Shown piece after piece: positions 48,886 to 60,828 of a stretch of 64,000 nucleotides of DNA. Each line of letters opens with the position of its first letter. Positions within the stretch are counted from its first letter, which is position 1. The stretch is from Brachypodium distachyon (Eukaryota; Streptophyta; Magnoliopsida; Poales; Poaceae). Both the position numbers and the translations under genes were made by a program. The stretch spans positions 38,268,914 through 38,332,913 of the forward strand of contig NC_016132.3 in NCBI RefSeq assembly GCF_000005505.3. The letters run 5' to 3'. The notes under the pieces were generated by a model. It was not told the origin of the DNA, made no database searches, and was given only the letters and a program-made list of their open reading frames with translations.

Positions 48886-51462
48886 ATGACCCCCGCGCCC
48901 ACCGTCCACCTACCGGCGCTCCTCATCCCCTTCCTCCTCGTCCTCCTGCTGCTCGCGGGGGGCGCCTCCGCATCGACGCTCGCCGTCTCGGCCGGCTCCG
49001 CGGTCTGCGCCGTCGCCTCCGAAAACGGCACGCTCTACTGCGCCGTCCCTGCGCTCCCAAACGCCACCGCCAACGCCTCCTCCTCCTCCGCCCAGCCCGT
49101 CGCGCCGTCGCTCGTCTTCTCCCGCGTCTCCGGCGGTGCGGGCTTCCTCTGCGCGCTCGGCACCGCCCGCGGCTCCGGCGTTGGGGATTCCGTCGACCGC
49201 GCGCTGCTCTGCTGGCCGCCGACTGACCCGGGGAGCCTCAGGCGGGTCTACAGGGGCGCGGCCACGCTCGCTGACCTCGCCGTCGGGGACACCCACGTGG
49301 CAGCCTACGACGCGCAGGCCCGCGGGATACGATGGTGGCGGCGGGGGTCAGACCAGAGCCAGAGCCAGTTCCCGGAGCTCGTCCTCGGCGCCTTCCGCTC
49401 CATCGTCTCCGGCGACGGCTTCACCTGCGCCCTCGAGACCACCAACTCCTCCGGTGATTCCAAGGTCCGCTGCTGGGGGCCGCAGGGCAGCGCCGTGGAG
49501 GCGGCGTTCGCGAACGCGACGTCCGTCTCCTCCCTCGCGGCCGGCGGCTCCCGCGCCTGCGGCGTCGAGGAGGGGTCCGGCGGCCAGGTCATCTGCTCCG
49601 GCTCCGGCGCCGGCGCGCTCGCGCAGACCGGGATCTACCCGCACGGGCTCGCCGTCGGCGACTCCCACGCCTGCGGCCTCCTCCGGCCCAACCACACCGC
49701 CGTCTGCTGGAGCCTCGCGGGGCCCACCCCGACCCTCTACTACCCGGCCTACGGCACGCCCTTCGAGCTCCTCGTCGCCGGCGGCAACCTCACCTGCGGC
49801 CTCGTCAGCACCAACTTCACCGTCGAGTGCTGGTCATCTTCTTCCTCCTCGGTGGCCGTCGAGCTGCCGCTGCCGCCGGTGCTCCCCGGCGCGTGCGTCC
49901 CGGACGGCAGCTCCTGCGCCTGCGGCGTGTTGGAACGGTCGGCGGAGCTCTGCGCCGGCTCCGGCGGCGGCGTGATCTGCAAGCGGCTCTGCGAGCTGTC
50001 ACCGCCGCCGGCGTCCCCGCCGCCTCAGTCGCCGCCACCGGCGGAGGCGCCTTCGAAGGGCGTGTCCAAAGGCTGGATCGCGTTCGCCGCCGTCGGCGCC
50101 GTGGGCGCCTTCATCGGCCTCTGCTCCCTCGTCTACTGCTTCGTGTTCGGCTTCTGCAGCCACAAGCGGATCCACAACTCCGTCCAGCCCAATCTCCCCG
50201 GAGCCCCCGCCATAGCCGCAGCAGCTGCCGACACTAATGTCGGCGTCGCGGCGAGCCCCTACGGCTCGCCCAACGGGTCACGAGCTCGCGGCGTTGGCGG
50301 CGGCGGGGGACTGTTCCTGCGGCGGCAGCTGTCGCGCGCCATGACGCGGCAGCGGAGCGGACCATCGTCGTTCAAGGAGTCCACGGAGGAGTACACCTTC
50401 GCGCAGCTCTCGGCGGCGACGGGCGGCTTCGCTCCAGAAGCCAAGATCGGGGAAGGCAGCTTCGGGGCCGTGTACCGCGGGAAGCTCCCCGACGGGCGCG
50501 AGGTGGCCATCAAGCGCGCCGGGGACTCGCCGGCGCGGAGGTTCCAGGAGAAGGAGAGCGCGTTCCGGTCGGAGCTGGCCTTCCTGTCCCGGCTCCACCA
50601 CAAGCACCTCGTCCCCCTCGTCGGCTACTGCGAGGAAGACCACGAGCGGCTCCTCGTCTACGAGTTCATGAAGAACGGCGCCCTCTACGACCACCTCCAC
50701 CCCAAGCTTGATTCGCCGTCGTCTTCCCCGTCTCCGGTGGTGGCGTCGTGGAGGCTGCGGATCAAGATCCTGCTGGACGCCTCCCGGGGCATCGACTACC
50801 TGCACTCGTACGCCGTGCCGCCCATCATCCACCGCGACATCAAGTCCTCCAACATCCTCCTCGACGGGAACTGGGTGGCCCGCGTGTCCGACTTCGGCCT
50901 CTCCCTCATGGGCCCGCCGGAGACGGAGGAGACAACGGCGGCGGCGGCGGCGCCGCAGCATTACATGAAGGCGGCGGGCACGGTGGGGTACATGGACCCG
51001 GAGTACTACGGGCTGCACCACCTGACGGTGAAGAGCGACGTGTACGGCTTCGGCGTGGTGATGCTGGAGGCGCTGACCGGGAAGCGCGCCATCTTCAAGG
51101 ACGCCGACGAGGGCGCGCCGGTGAGCGTGGTGGACTACGCGCAGCCGAGCATCGTGGCGGGGGAGCTGGGGAAAGTGCTGGACGGGCGCGCGCCGGAGCC
51201 GACGCCGCACGAGGCGGAGGCCGTGGAGCTGGTGGCGTACACGGCCGTGCACTGCGTCAGGCTCGAGGGCAAGGACCGGCCCGCCATGGCCGACATCGTG
51301 GCGAACCTCGAGACGGCCTTCGCGCTCTGCGAGGGCAGCGCGGGGGGCAGCCGCGGCCGCGGCAGCGGCAATGGAGCCGGCGGCGGAGGGTTTGGGAACA
51401 GCTCGTCTAGTGCTAGCATCTCCTTGACGTCCATGGAGCTGTCCGGGAGGAGGGAGGATTAG
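48886..51462 (+). CDS. CRINKLY4-related receptor-like kinase (CCR3/CCR4-like), 858 aa
   Basis: Single intronless frame. Signal peptide at about residues 1-29 (LLIPFLLVLLLLAGGASA). Extracellular domain of crinkly/RCC1-like repeats with recurring FLCAL, FTCALE, RACGV, HACGL, LTCGLV and CWS-type Cys/Trp blocks, then a Cys-rich and a Pro-rich hinge (SPPPASPPPQSPPPAEAP). Transmembrane segment at about 396-424 (GWIAFAAVGAVGAFIGLCSL). Cytoplasmic Ser/Thr kinase with GEGSFGAVYRG (522-532), VAIKRAG, HRDIKSSN (HRD 649-651), DFGLS (669-673) and a normal activation segment, so it looks catalytically competent, unlike some CRINKLY4 relatives. A Gly/Ser-rich tail closes the protein. Role: plasma membrane signalling, ligand unknown. 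The minus-strand open frame across it is a GC artefact. Confidence 0.9.
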   Translation: MTPAPTVHLPALLIPFLLVLLLLAGGASASTLAVSAGSAVCAVASENGTLYCAVPALPNATANASSSSAQPVAPSLVFSRVSGGAGFLCALGTARGSGVGDSVDRALLCWPPTDPGSLRRVYRGAATLADLAVGDTHVAAYDAQARGIRWWRRGSDQSQSQFPELVLGAFRSIVSGDGFTCALETTNSSGDSKVRCWGPQGSAVEAAFANATSVSSLAAGGSRACGVEEGSGGQVICSGSGAGALAQTGIYPHGLAVGDSHACGLLRPNHTAVCWSLAGPTPTLYYPAYGTPFELLVAGGNLTCGLVSTNFTVECWSSSSSSVAVELPLPPVLPGACVPDGSSCACGVLERSAELCAGSGGGVICKRLCELSPPPASPPPQSPPPAEAPSKGVSKGWIAFAAVGAVGAFIGLCSLVYCFVFGFCSHKRIHNSVQPNLPGAPAIAAAAADTNVGVAASPYGSPNGSRARGVGGGGGLFLRRQLSRAMTRQRSGPSSFKESTEEYTFAQLSAATGGFAPEAKIGEGSFGAVYRGKLPDGREVAIKRAGDSPARRFQEKESAFRSELAFLSRLHHKHLVPLVGYCEEDHERLLVYEFMKNGALYDHLHPKLDSPSSSPSPVVASWRLRIKILLDASRGIDYLHSYAVPPIIHRDIKSSNILLDGNWVARVSDFGLSLMGPPETEETTAAAAAPQHYMKAAGTVGYMDPEYYGLHHLTVKSDVYGFGVVMLEALTGKRAIFKDADEGAPVSVVDYAQPSIVAGELGKVLDGRAPEPTPHEAEAVELVAYTAVHCVRLEGKDRPAMADIVANLETAFALCEGSAGGSRGRGSGNGAGGGGFGNSSSSASISLTSMELSGRRED

Positions 51463-52218
51463 TGGTATAGTCGCCATTGAATCCATCAATTCGAGAGCTT
51501 TCAAACTGTGATTAGCCCGGGAAGAAGGGGTTCTTTCAAAACTGTTGGTTAGTTCAATTTTTTTGATTTTCCGGATAGATTGGAGGTCCGTCCGTGTGTG
51601 GGGAAATATCTCGTTCCACGCATTTGGTTCTTGGTGGCTGTACATGATATACACTTTTTAGATCCATCTCTTCTTCTTCCTCCAAAGAAGAGAACATGAG
51701 TAAATTCTTTTCCCTGGTTTCCATGATTTTTCCATGATCACTCTAGGAAACGGAAGTGCCTTCTCGACTTTTCAAACACAAGGCCTGAATGGTCATCGTT
51801 CATTGCTAGTAGTACACGTTTTGGAGTTTTCAACGACACTAGAATCAAATTCCAACCCGTGAGCATTTCGTTACTACTCCTCCCCGGTTCCTCTTTATCT
51901 TCTTCTTCTTCTTCTTTGGTCAAATTCAAAGCCGTGCAAGCACGCTCGACGCACCGTTCGCCGGGCGGTCAAGACGGGTTCGTTGATTCCTTGGTAGTAC
52001 AAGTTCGAAGCTTGGATGCTTCCTCCCAGGTTGGTGTGTATCTGGTCTGCAAACTCTGTACCAAAGACGACGGGTGGGAACTGTACGGGTCACGGCCAGA
52101 GCAGGTCGTTTTCTTTCTCACTGCATTTCTTCACATCAGTTCGGTTTGGCCGCCGATCTGGTAGCCGCAGTACTCTCCTCCTCCTCCCTCCTGGTGCAGT
52201 GATGACACCATCGAGCTC

Positions 52219-52328
52219 TGTCGTTAGATTTTGACTTCGTTACTTCCTTTAGACAAACTGTAAATTAAATAAATCCGTATGAAACCTTCGTCCTGTGTCG
52301 TTAGATTTTGAGTTACTTCCTTTAGACA
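52219..52328. repeat. Direct repeat of about 35 bp, two copies
   Basis: TGTCGTTAGATTTTGA..GTTACTTCCTTTAGACA occurs at 52219-52255 and 52296-52328; the second copy lacks four bases. Confidence 0.8.
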
Positions 52329-53295
52329 TTATATGCATGGCAGGTAGCCCCTTTCTCCACGGTGATCAGACGGGTCGATCAGCCAGTTTCCGGTCTCCAT
52401 ATATGCTGTTGGGTTTTCCGTTTTCCCAATGCATTATTGTGCCCTTTTCTCCTCCGAGTGACACGCTACTGATCACTGAACAGTGTCGCACGGATTGATT
52501 GACCTATCTAGGCTCGATCCATCCATGCTTGGCACGCGTGAGACATCTCAACAATACACTTTGTCGATTATATATGGAAAGGAAAGGGGAGTTGGTGAAA
52601 CGAATCCTTCAGTTCGTCCTGTCGCCTCAAAAACACGATCATGGATATTTGGAGAGGGTTGGAGAGCATGCATGTGCAGTTGTGGACAAAAACCTCGATC
52701 TCTGTCAATGGAGGGGAGTGAAAGGAATGAACAAGATCATGTGAACAAGAAAAGGTCGTTTCATGTTATGTGATTTCCGACAGTGCATTGACAGAGAAAA
52801 GACGGGATAATGTGCCTCCCCAGACATGAGAGGAGGGTGAGGAGGATTTGGTCAAGTAATGTGGAGGCCAGGAGCCTTCTTATTTGCAAAGGGCTACTGA
52901 AAATTGTACTACCACTAATCTATGACTACTCCATGACTCCATCCAAACTCTCAATTTGATGAGAAATTCCACAGGAATACTGAAATATTATACTCTTTCG
53001 AATATTTTCCAGCTTATATAGTTTGAAAATCATACAATTATTTTCTATAAATTACCTTGCATGGAATTCCAACGAACAAAATTCACCGATATGGAAATTT
53101 TCCATGTCTATGACCACCATATATAGTAAATATCTAAATTTTCAAGAAAAGTCTTGCATTTTTATTGTGGTGCACTCAAATCCATGTGCTTTCAGTGTGT
53201 ATGTTTTTTCAGCAATGTCATGATATTCAATCATAAGTTCCGGAACAATGTCAACCGAAGAAGCCCTAAAATGGACTTTTCATTTCTACCCCAAA

Positions 53296-53337
53296 ATAGG
53301 CGTGCGAGAGCATCCAATAGGCGTGCGAGAGCATCCA
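53296..53337. repeat. Perfect 21-bp tandem repeat, two copies
   Basis: ATAGGCGTGCGAGAGCATCC plus A occurs twice head to tail without a mismatch. Confidence 0.85.
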
Positions 53338-53689
53338 ATAGTCGTCTCAATTCAAAAAGAGCCTGCCTAACGAAACAAATTAAACAATTCCAAATTCCAA
53401 AGCACTTGATGCTAATCGTTAATTTCTCTCTTATCTCGTGGGCGTATTGCATGATGATGATGATGATCAGTCAACAAAAACAAGGTACCACTGGCCTGTA
53501 ACTAACTAACCAAAGTGCACGCATGGGTCTGATTTATTCAAATGTGAGCTTTGGTTTTGCCATCACCAACCCCCCTGTGTCCCCCCTCCCGGTCCCTGTC
53601 CCTGTCTTTGTTTTGTTTTGTTTTGCGCGGCAACGACCGCTTTATTGAATTCATTTCATTCTCTAATGTGTGGGAACGCAAGGGCCTCT

Positions 53690-53940
53690 ATATATTTGGC
53701 GCCATTGTGAGATGCTGCTGCTGCTAGTAGTATAATAAACCTGGCTTTGAATTCCCTTGTGATGATCTTTTCACAAAGCAAACTTGATTTGTAGGCCAGT
53801 AGTGAGGACTGGCTAGTGCAGTGCAGGAGCAGCCGGCCGACTCGAGGCGGCCCGCGGCCAAAAGCTTTGAGCCGAAAGCGGTGCGGTCAAGCTGGCCCTG
53901 ATTACAGGATCGATTTGGGTTGGTGCAGTGCAGGTAATAT
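53690..53940 (+). promoter_or_regulatory. Possible promoter and first exon of an unknown transcript
   Basis: TATATATTTGG near 53690 is followed by a moderately GC-rich stretch that ends in a donor-like GTGCAG|GTAATA near 53934. No protein or known miRNA sequence is visible. Weak support. Confidence 0.2.
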
Positions 53941-56690
53941 ACTCCTGTTTCTTCTTTCTTCTTCTGGAAAAGCAGTTCTTCGTAAACGGCACTAGTATTT
54001 GAAAAACTCTTTGTCTACTTTCACTAGCATGAATCGATGGCGGGTCACTAGGGTCGTTTCACTGGTAGATCCAGTCAGCCAGCCTGACGTTAATGTTGTA
54101 TTTCTTTTGAAGTAAAATCACGACAAGAATTTAGGATCGGAGAGAATAGATAGGAAGTTATCAAGATACAGATCCACGGGATCAACGTCCTCGACAAGAA
54201 TTCTCCCCTAGGGCAGCTTGAAGCCACCGGTCCATGTTCGACCTTCTCGCTTAAAGGGACAACATCCGCATGCGACACCATCATGTTATTACATATAAGA
54301 TCTCCACGATACTCGTCAACACCAGAGGGAGAAGGGAGTATAATATTTCTGGTGCGTACCATCAAGATTGGCTGAAGCACGAGAAACAATAGCTTGAAAT
54401 TGCGCCACTTACCAACACAACCGATCGAAAACCTAGGCTCACCGCAACGGAGAGACGGCAGACTTCGAAACTTTTTGCTAGGCTTTGACACGATGTAGCA
54501 CGCTTATTGTAACTTCTGTTATTATCCGCTTGGTGAAAGGGAACAACGCCTAAGGACAAATATGGAAAAGAAATCAGAAAACCTAATCTAAAAATCAGTA
54601 ACAACTAATTGAATACATGGCCCCCTATCACACGATGTTGATGAGGAAACCGGAGGGAGGAAAACTAGAGAGATTTGAGGAGCTGCAGCGATGATGGCTA
54701 GAAATATGTGGTTGCTTGCACAAGATGGAAATACATCATTAAGGACCGGTCGTTACGAGCTCACGAACAATCACTAGCGCTTGTTAAGTAATACTTCCTC
54801 CGATACTGAATTGTTGTCGAAATATTACATGTATCTAGACGCTTTTTAAGAATAGATACATTCATTTTTAGACAAATTTGAGTCAAAAATTTAGTATCGA
54901 ATATAATCGGTGCTCAAATCTGCCGGACACCACTCGGCATGACGCATGTGAGAATGATTGAACGAGGAAGAGGAGTCAAGGTTACGGGCTACTGTCGGGT
55001 CGGGACGTTACAAAATGAGCGTGAGCTGGAACGAGCCGAACTAACAAGCGCTCGTTAAGCTCGCCGACCTTTGAGCTTCATCTCCAGACTCCAGTCTTAG
55101 ATTGCACTGTCCAGAAGGAAAGGATAAGATAAACGCTTTACACTGTTACACATCTTGATAGGTAACGCAGAGAGGCACACACCACGTGAGAAAACCAAGA
55201 TGCACTCCGTCCGTCTCATAATTCTTGTCAAAATATTACATGTATTTAGATGTTTTTTAAAATAGATACATTTATTTTGGATAAATTTGAGATAAGAATG
55301 CACCAGTGTGTCCTGTAGCACTCGTTCGATGTTTTGTTGGATGTTTTGTGAACACAACGTTTATTATCTCTGCTCCTGATCATTTTGCCAATTTCGCAGG
55401 GCGAATGTTTTTTAGGTTTGTTTTTTGAGCGGGTAAAACACCTTTATTCAACTCTCACTTCTTGGTCAGGAAGACAAGCGAATGTTTTTTAGGTGGGGCA
55501 CCAATGTACGGTCCAGTCCAGTGGGCTGACTGTAGGCCGAGCTGTTGGATGGGTTTAGTTAAATATTTTAGGGCTACATTGTTGGGCTTGAGTTATAGAT
55601 TCTGCGGACTCTCAGCCAGCCGTAGTGTTGTTCTACTTGGGCCCCTGACATGTTGGAGTTTCACGGGAATTTCAAGAGGTTCAGTTATATATGTTGTTGT
55701 TTCTCAAAAACAAAAGTTATATATGTTGTTGTACTAGTTCCCTCAAAACAAAAATGTTGTTGTCCTAGTTGATCCTCAGAAAAAATTAAATTGGTGCCCT
55801 AGGTTTCCCTAAATAATGTTATGTTGTCCTATAAAAGACTATATTATTTATTTTCCGGAAAAGTATATTTTTCAAGAAAAATGACACAATGTCCCAGTCT
55901 AAAAATGTTATTATGTTCTGATTATAGAAAAACAATAATTCTAAAGTTACACTTCCAATTTAGAAATCACTTGCAGTTGCAGCTTACCTAATTATAAGTT
56001 TTCAAGAAAAAAAAACACAAGTCCAACTCCCAGCATCCGAGGCCAACTAAGGGTGTAAAAGAGTGAGAAAATTGGTCTCTTAAACCGTTTATTAAGAGCC
56101 AAATTTGGATATATGTTACTATGTCTTACTCTACTACCACATATGCCACCCTATTCGGCACCGGCATAGGCCGGCATCTACTGATGTCCATGCCTCACTT
56201 AGAGTCCCTTCTCTTTTCGACGCACAAATAGCGATGTAACATAGAAGTATTCACATAAGCTTGAGGGAAACAATTGTAGCAAAGAACCGTAAGGCGGGGT
56301 CAGAGTCGGCTGAGCAAAGAGATCGGTAAAACTAAATCGATCCATGTACATGTAAAAATGGTAGAGTGCCCAGCAACATAACAATTCTTGACGAGATTGC
56401 ACGAAGTCAAACAATAATAGAGTTGTTAAATCAAGTCATAGTCTAGGTCCACAATTGTAGGCACATAAGAAAAAATCGAAATCAGAACAATTACGTGTCA
56501 CGCTCAAAGTACTTTTTGGTTTTCAAAGAGCATATATACTGTTAGACCATTATACTCGATAATATCCTTAAAACTTATGATTTCCCTATCACATAGTATC
56601 AACGCTTGCTGATAGCAAAGATGGCCCTAGAAAACAACTATTTACACATCACATATATTAGTTTCTTTAATGGCATCTTATATTTTATTT
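53940..56690. other. Intergenic, MITE remnants, no recognised gene
   Basis: About 54,797-54,905 and 55,206-55,300 carry related Stowaway-like half elements (CTTCCTCCGATACTGAATTG and CTCCGTCCGTCTCATAATTC starts, both with ATTACATGTAT..TAGA). A 133-codon minus-strand frame at 54,090-54,491 is not family-like. Confidence 0.45.
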
Positions 56691-56694
56691 TATA

Positions 56695-56931
56695 TTAGCA
56701 GGTGTGTCCGCGCGTTGCTACGAGTTAACAAAATCACAAATTATTTAATTTTATTTTCTGTGTAGGCAACTCATGGCGCCATAGAGGTCGGGATGCGGGT
56801 GTGGTGGCGTCGGTTGTAAGACGGAGCATGAGAAATCGTGAAAAAACTGAAGAAAAAAAAATAACGGACAGTGATATATTGATCAAAATCATAACAACCG
56901 CGGCAATCACCACCGACTTCAATTTAATAGA
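56695..56931 (-). mobile_element. Putative mini-Helitron (237 bp, minus orientation)
   Basis: Read on the minus strand it begins TCTATTAAATTGAAGTCGG (5' TC end at 56931, preceded by A) and ends GTAGCAACGCGCGGACACAC then CTGCTAA followed by T. The GTAGCAACGCGCGG block is the usual subterminal motif of plant Helitrons. No coding sequence. Confidence 0.6.
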
Positions 56932-56939
56932 TAGTAATA

Positions 56940-57178
56940 CTCCCCCCATCCAACAACATGGGGCGTATTAGTTTTCATTTGACCAATGCTTTGACCACAA
57001 ATTATTCTATTAATATATAATTATATGACATAGATTCATATCTATTATGTTACTACTCAAGAATATTTGCTTACGGTTATGATTTTGATCACAGTAGTCA
57101 CGCATTCATGAAGTAATTTGTGGTCAAATGTTTGGTCAACCGAATCCTAGTATGCCTCGTATTGTTAGACGGAGGCAG
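56940..57178. mobile_element. Stowaway-like MITE upstream of the DnaJ gene
   Basis: CTCCCCCCATCCAACAACAT at the left mirrors TGTTAGACGGAGGCAG at the right, with TA flanks (56938-56939 and 57179-57180). The arms TTTGACCACAAATTA and TAATTTGTGGTCAAA pair inside. It ends about 180 bp before the DnaJ ATG and so may supply promoter sequence. Confidence 0.75.
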
Positions 57179-57359
57179 TAGATAAGTATTAGGCAGGATT
57201 ATCTCAAAACAAAGAAAAGAAATCTCCTGAGAAAGGTCTCAAAGGAAGAAGTGAGAGGAACCAAAACCCTCCTCCTCTCCTCGTCCCCTTGTTGTCTGCA
57301 GCAAAATCAGGGGAAGCCAATCCAAGTTTCCGAGCCACCCCTGCCGTCGCCGTCCATCC

Positions 57360-60300
57360 ATGGGGGTGGACTACTACAAGGTGCTCGGCGTCGGCCGCGG
57401 CGCCACCGACGACGAGCTCAAGAAGGCCTACCGCCGCCTCGTCATGAAGTACCACCCGGACAAGAACCCCTCTCCGCAGGCCGACTCCCTCTTCAAGCAG
57501 GTCTCCGAGGCCTACGACGTACGCTCCGTCCTCCCCTTTATCCCCCCACTCCATTGCCGCCGCCGCCGCCGTCGAGAAGCGCTGAATCCATCGCCTTACG
57601 GTCTCTCTATCTCTCGTTCTCCTCGCAGGTGCTCAGTGACCCGCAGAAGCGCGCCGTGTACGACCAGTACGGCGAGGACGGGCTCAAGGCGGGCGTGCCG
57701 CCGCCATCCGCCTCCGCCGCGCCCCCGCACGTGCACCCACACGGGCACGGCGGCCCCGGGTTCCGCTTCAGCCCGAGGAGCGCGGACGAGATCTTCCGCG
57801 AGATGTTCGGTGGCTCCTTCTACGGGCCGGCCCCCGGGGGTCCCGCCCCTTCACCAGGTTTCCAAGGGTTCGGCGCCAGCGCCGCCAGCGGCGGCGGCAT
57901 CTCCCCCAGGTCAGGTGAGACGTCCGGGGCGTCGGCGAGGAAGTCGCCGGCGATCGAGCGGCAGCTGGCCTGTAGCCTCGAGGACCTGCACAAGGGAGCC
58001 ACCAAGAAGATGAAGATCTCCAGGGACGTCCTCGACTCCTCCGGGTGAGACAGATCCCTTCTCTCTTTCATTCTTTACTCTTCCCCTGATATATAAGGTT
58101 TTATTGGTAGATTAGCTTAGAAGCATCTGCATTGTTGTGATCTTGATGAATGATTTCAGTTTGAGAATTGTTGTAAGAACTAGCAGTAGCTTCAGTAACC
58201 AGCTCTTGCCGCTTGGTATGGATATTTTAATTTTATCTGCCATTTGATATGCTTGTGTAGTTGTGTTGACTAGAAAAAAGAGCGCTTTTTTTGTGGTGGC
58301 TCTTGGTCTATCACTCCCTGAACTACCGGGATCACTGCATTTTCTAATTAGTTGACAAGTCACAAAATATGAAGGGCAGGACATAGTGAGGAACTGCAGA
58401 GGGAAGGTTAATAACAGAGAGATTTTATACACATGGTGGGCAAGAGGATGGGAAACTTAGAACAATACTGACAGCTGCTGTTTACCTTCTCTGATGCCTC
58501 TTATGGGCTAAAGCACTCAATGTTCTCTTATATACCCACTCAACACTGACATGACGTCGAAATTATACGCGATTTGGATCCATGACACATGTTGAAATGT
58601 AGTCTCATACTTCTAAAAAACTACCGTGATATGTTTACATTTTGACAATAACACAGGTGCCTGAAGGCCCTGAAAGCTACATCTTTGGTGTGGTTCCCAG
58701 GTGTCGTCTCCAGCTTCTAGCAATATTATACCTTTGAATAAATTTAAATTCTTGGCAATATTTCCAGTTCCATGGAATCACCCTCAAAGGAACATTGCAG
58801 AAACCGTGTAGCTTCAAAATAATAAGGCAATGAACAGGGGATAGTTCTATAGTGTGTACCCTGATGTGCTCTTCTATTTGTGTTTGTGTCATTAGTTCAT
58901 TACACGTTAAATGATTTATTTGTTCACCAATAGAAGTCATTACCACCTTCACACTAAACTATCACTAGTATGATCTCTCACCATACCCGTGCATTTGACG
59001 ATCCAACAAGGGAGACTATTTTACGCTGGAAAGTTTATAGGCTTGTAGCTTATGTTTATTGCTGCAATAATGGATTCTCTTAAAAATCGGGTTTGGGAGG
59101 TTTGATTTGCAGACCCCCGTAAGCCAAAATGCAGGGTGAGGGCATGGTGAGATTCTTCAATAATAGGCTAAGGTCTCAACCTTTGGTTATGAACCCAGAT
59201 CCTACACAAATGATATCAGAGTGTTTAGAGACCTGCATAGTTATGTAAGTCAAGTGGGCATCAACTGTCTGAGAGATGGATTTTTTTTTTTTTGAAACAA
59301 ACTGAAGGAGAGTCTTTGACAGATAAAATTATTGCAAAGGGAACGAATATTTACCAGGACACCAGACACAGGACACAAACAACAGAGGGCACACAAAAGA
59401 GGGCAGAATTAGGTGACATATTGTAATAAGCCTAGCCAGTCCTGAACAGCAGAATGGGAACTATCCTTAAGTGTAATGCTATGTCCTAAAAGATCAGCTT
59501 TGAAGCAGTTAAGTCTGAGAGATGATTTAGGAAGATCGTCAGAGGTGGACAGTTGTTTTAACTTTACAACTCATAATAGATCTATTGTGGATTCGTGGTG
59601 CAGTGTTTAAGCTAAAAAGGTTCAGTATAAATGTAACTTTCTTAGATGTCCAATGCACACTTGAGGCTTTAAAATTTAATATGTTATATCAATCATCTTG
59701 GGTTGAAGCTAATGGATTGAGACTGGATATGAGATGATGGATATCCTAAAGTATTGGTTTCAAGGAGTTGGGGCAGCAATGCTTGAGAACTACTAGTTGT
59801 ATACTGGTTCAATTTGTGTGCCAGTTTACCTGGCACATTTTTTTTAGGTGCCTCCTAAGCTTATTCACATGTCCTCAAATCTCTTCCCTATTAACCAACG
59901 TGGCCACAAAGGACTGATAGTGAATTAGTTCTCTTCTGAAAAATATACAAAAACTAGCACAATACCCATGTCTTGCTACGGCGTACGGACTAAAAAAATT
60001 CATGTTTAAAAAGAACTTTGTACTACTACTATCTTAGATCATTTAAGCCAAATTTGTTATCATCTCTATGATTTGTGCCAAATCTACATGTGTCACAAAA
60101 AAAGTGACGCACTGTACGTAAAGATAAGCAAATAAATGGACCTTTGAAAAACTGAACCTTTGCGAAATTACACCGTGTATCTTGCTTGTTAAGGTATGCA
60201 GAACCTCACGTCACCTATCCAGTATCAATTTTATGTGATTGATGATTGTTGCAAACTGTATTTGTGATTTCATTGTTAAGTGTTTGTAAACTAATCAATT

Positions 60301-60828
60301 GTTATGCAAGGCTTTGCCCTTTTGTAAAAAAGTAATCTCATTATTTCCATGTCTTTCTTTTTGAGAAAATATTTCCATATTTATATTTTTAGGAAACCGA
60401 CGAGTGTGGAGGAGATCCTGACAATTGATATCAAGCCCGGATGGAAGAAGGGCACAAAGATCACATTTCCTGAGAAAGGCAATGAGACGCGTAATGTCAT
60501 ACCATCAGATCTAGTTTTCATAATAGAAGAACGGGCACACCCCAAATTCAAGAGAGATGGGAATGACCTTGTTTACACACACAAAATCTCGCTCGTGGAG
60601 GCTTTGACTGGTTGTGTCATCCAACTGACAACTCTGGATGGCCGAAGTTTAGCCATTCCCGTAAAGTCTGTTGTCAGTCCCACGTATGAAGAAGTTGTGC
60701 AGGGTGAAGGGATGCCGATCACAAAGGAACCGTCTAAAAAAGGGAACCTAAGGATCAAGTTTCAGATCAAGTTCCCCACCAATTTAACAGCTGACCAAAA
60801 GGCAGGGGTCCAGCAACTTCTATCTTAG
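57360..60828 (+). CDS. Class B DnaJ/Hsp40 co-chaperone, 336 aa
   Basis: Exons 57360-57518, 57629-58044 and 60393-60828, phases consistent. It stimulates Hsp70 ATP hydrolysis and delivers unfolded clients in the cytosol or nucleus. J-domain [20 protein letters not shown] with the HPD triad at 32-34; Gly/Pro/Phe-rich linker (about 80-150) with several short Ser-Gly runs; C-terminal substrate-binding domains with [56 protein letters not shown] and [20 protein letters not shown]. No CxxCxGxG zinc domain, hence class B (DNAJB1/B4-like). Length is normal. Intron 2 is about 2.35 kb and holds transposon remnants. Confidence 0.93.
58964..58967 (-). mobile_element. Helitron-like 3' terminus in DnaJ intron 2
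   Basis: On the minus strand AAATGCACGGGTATGGTGAG precedes ..TACTAG followed by T, as at Helitron 3' ends. I could not find the matching 5' end. A second similar terminus, CGTAGCAAGACATGGGTATT followed by GTGCTAG and T, is at 59954-59957. Confidence 0.4.
59281..59520. repeat. Poly-T headed insertion in DnaJ intron 2
   Basis: A 14-base T run (about 59281) is followed by ~200 bp of non-coding sequence. This looks like the reversed poly-A end of a LINE or SINE; no target duplication is evident. Confidence 0.35.

Larger units (their letters stand above)
51463..53720. other. Intergenic after the receptor kinase, no recognised gene
   Basis: Contains the kinase 3' region and AT-rich spacer. Two short direct repeats are listed separately. 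No frame resembles a known protein. Confidence 0.45.

Noticed and set aside
50278..51654. 458-codon open frame on the minus strand
   Set aside because: It lies opposite the receptor kinase domain; GC-rich codon use leaves the antisense frame open. The translation is His/Arg/Val-rich and resembles no family.
53690..53960. Possible miRNA precursor
   Set aside because: None of the known conserved plant miRNA sequences I can recall is present and I could not draw a convincing long hairpin.
54090..54491. 133-codon minus-strand frame
   Set aside because: No family resemblance; no promoter or splice context.
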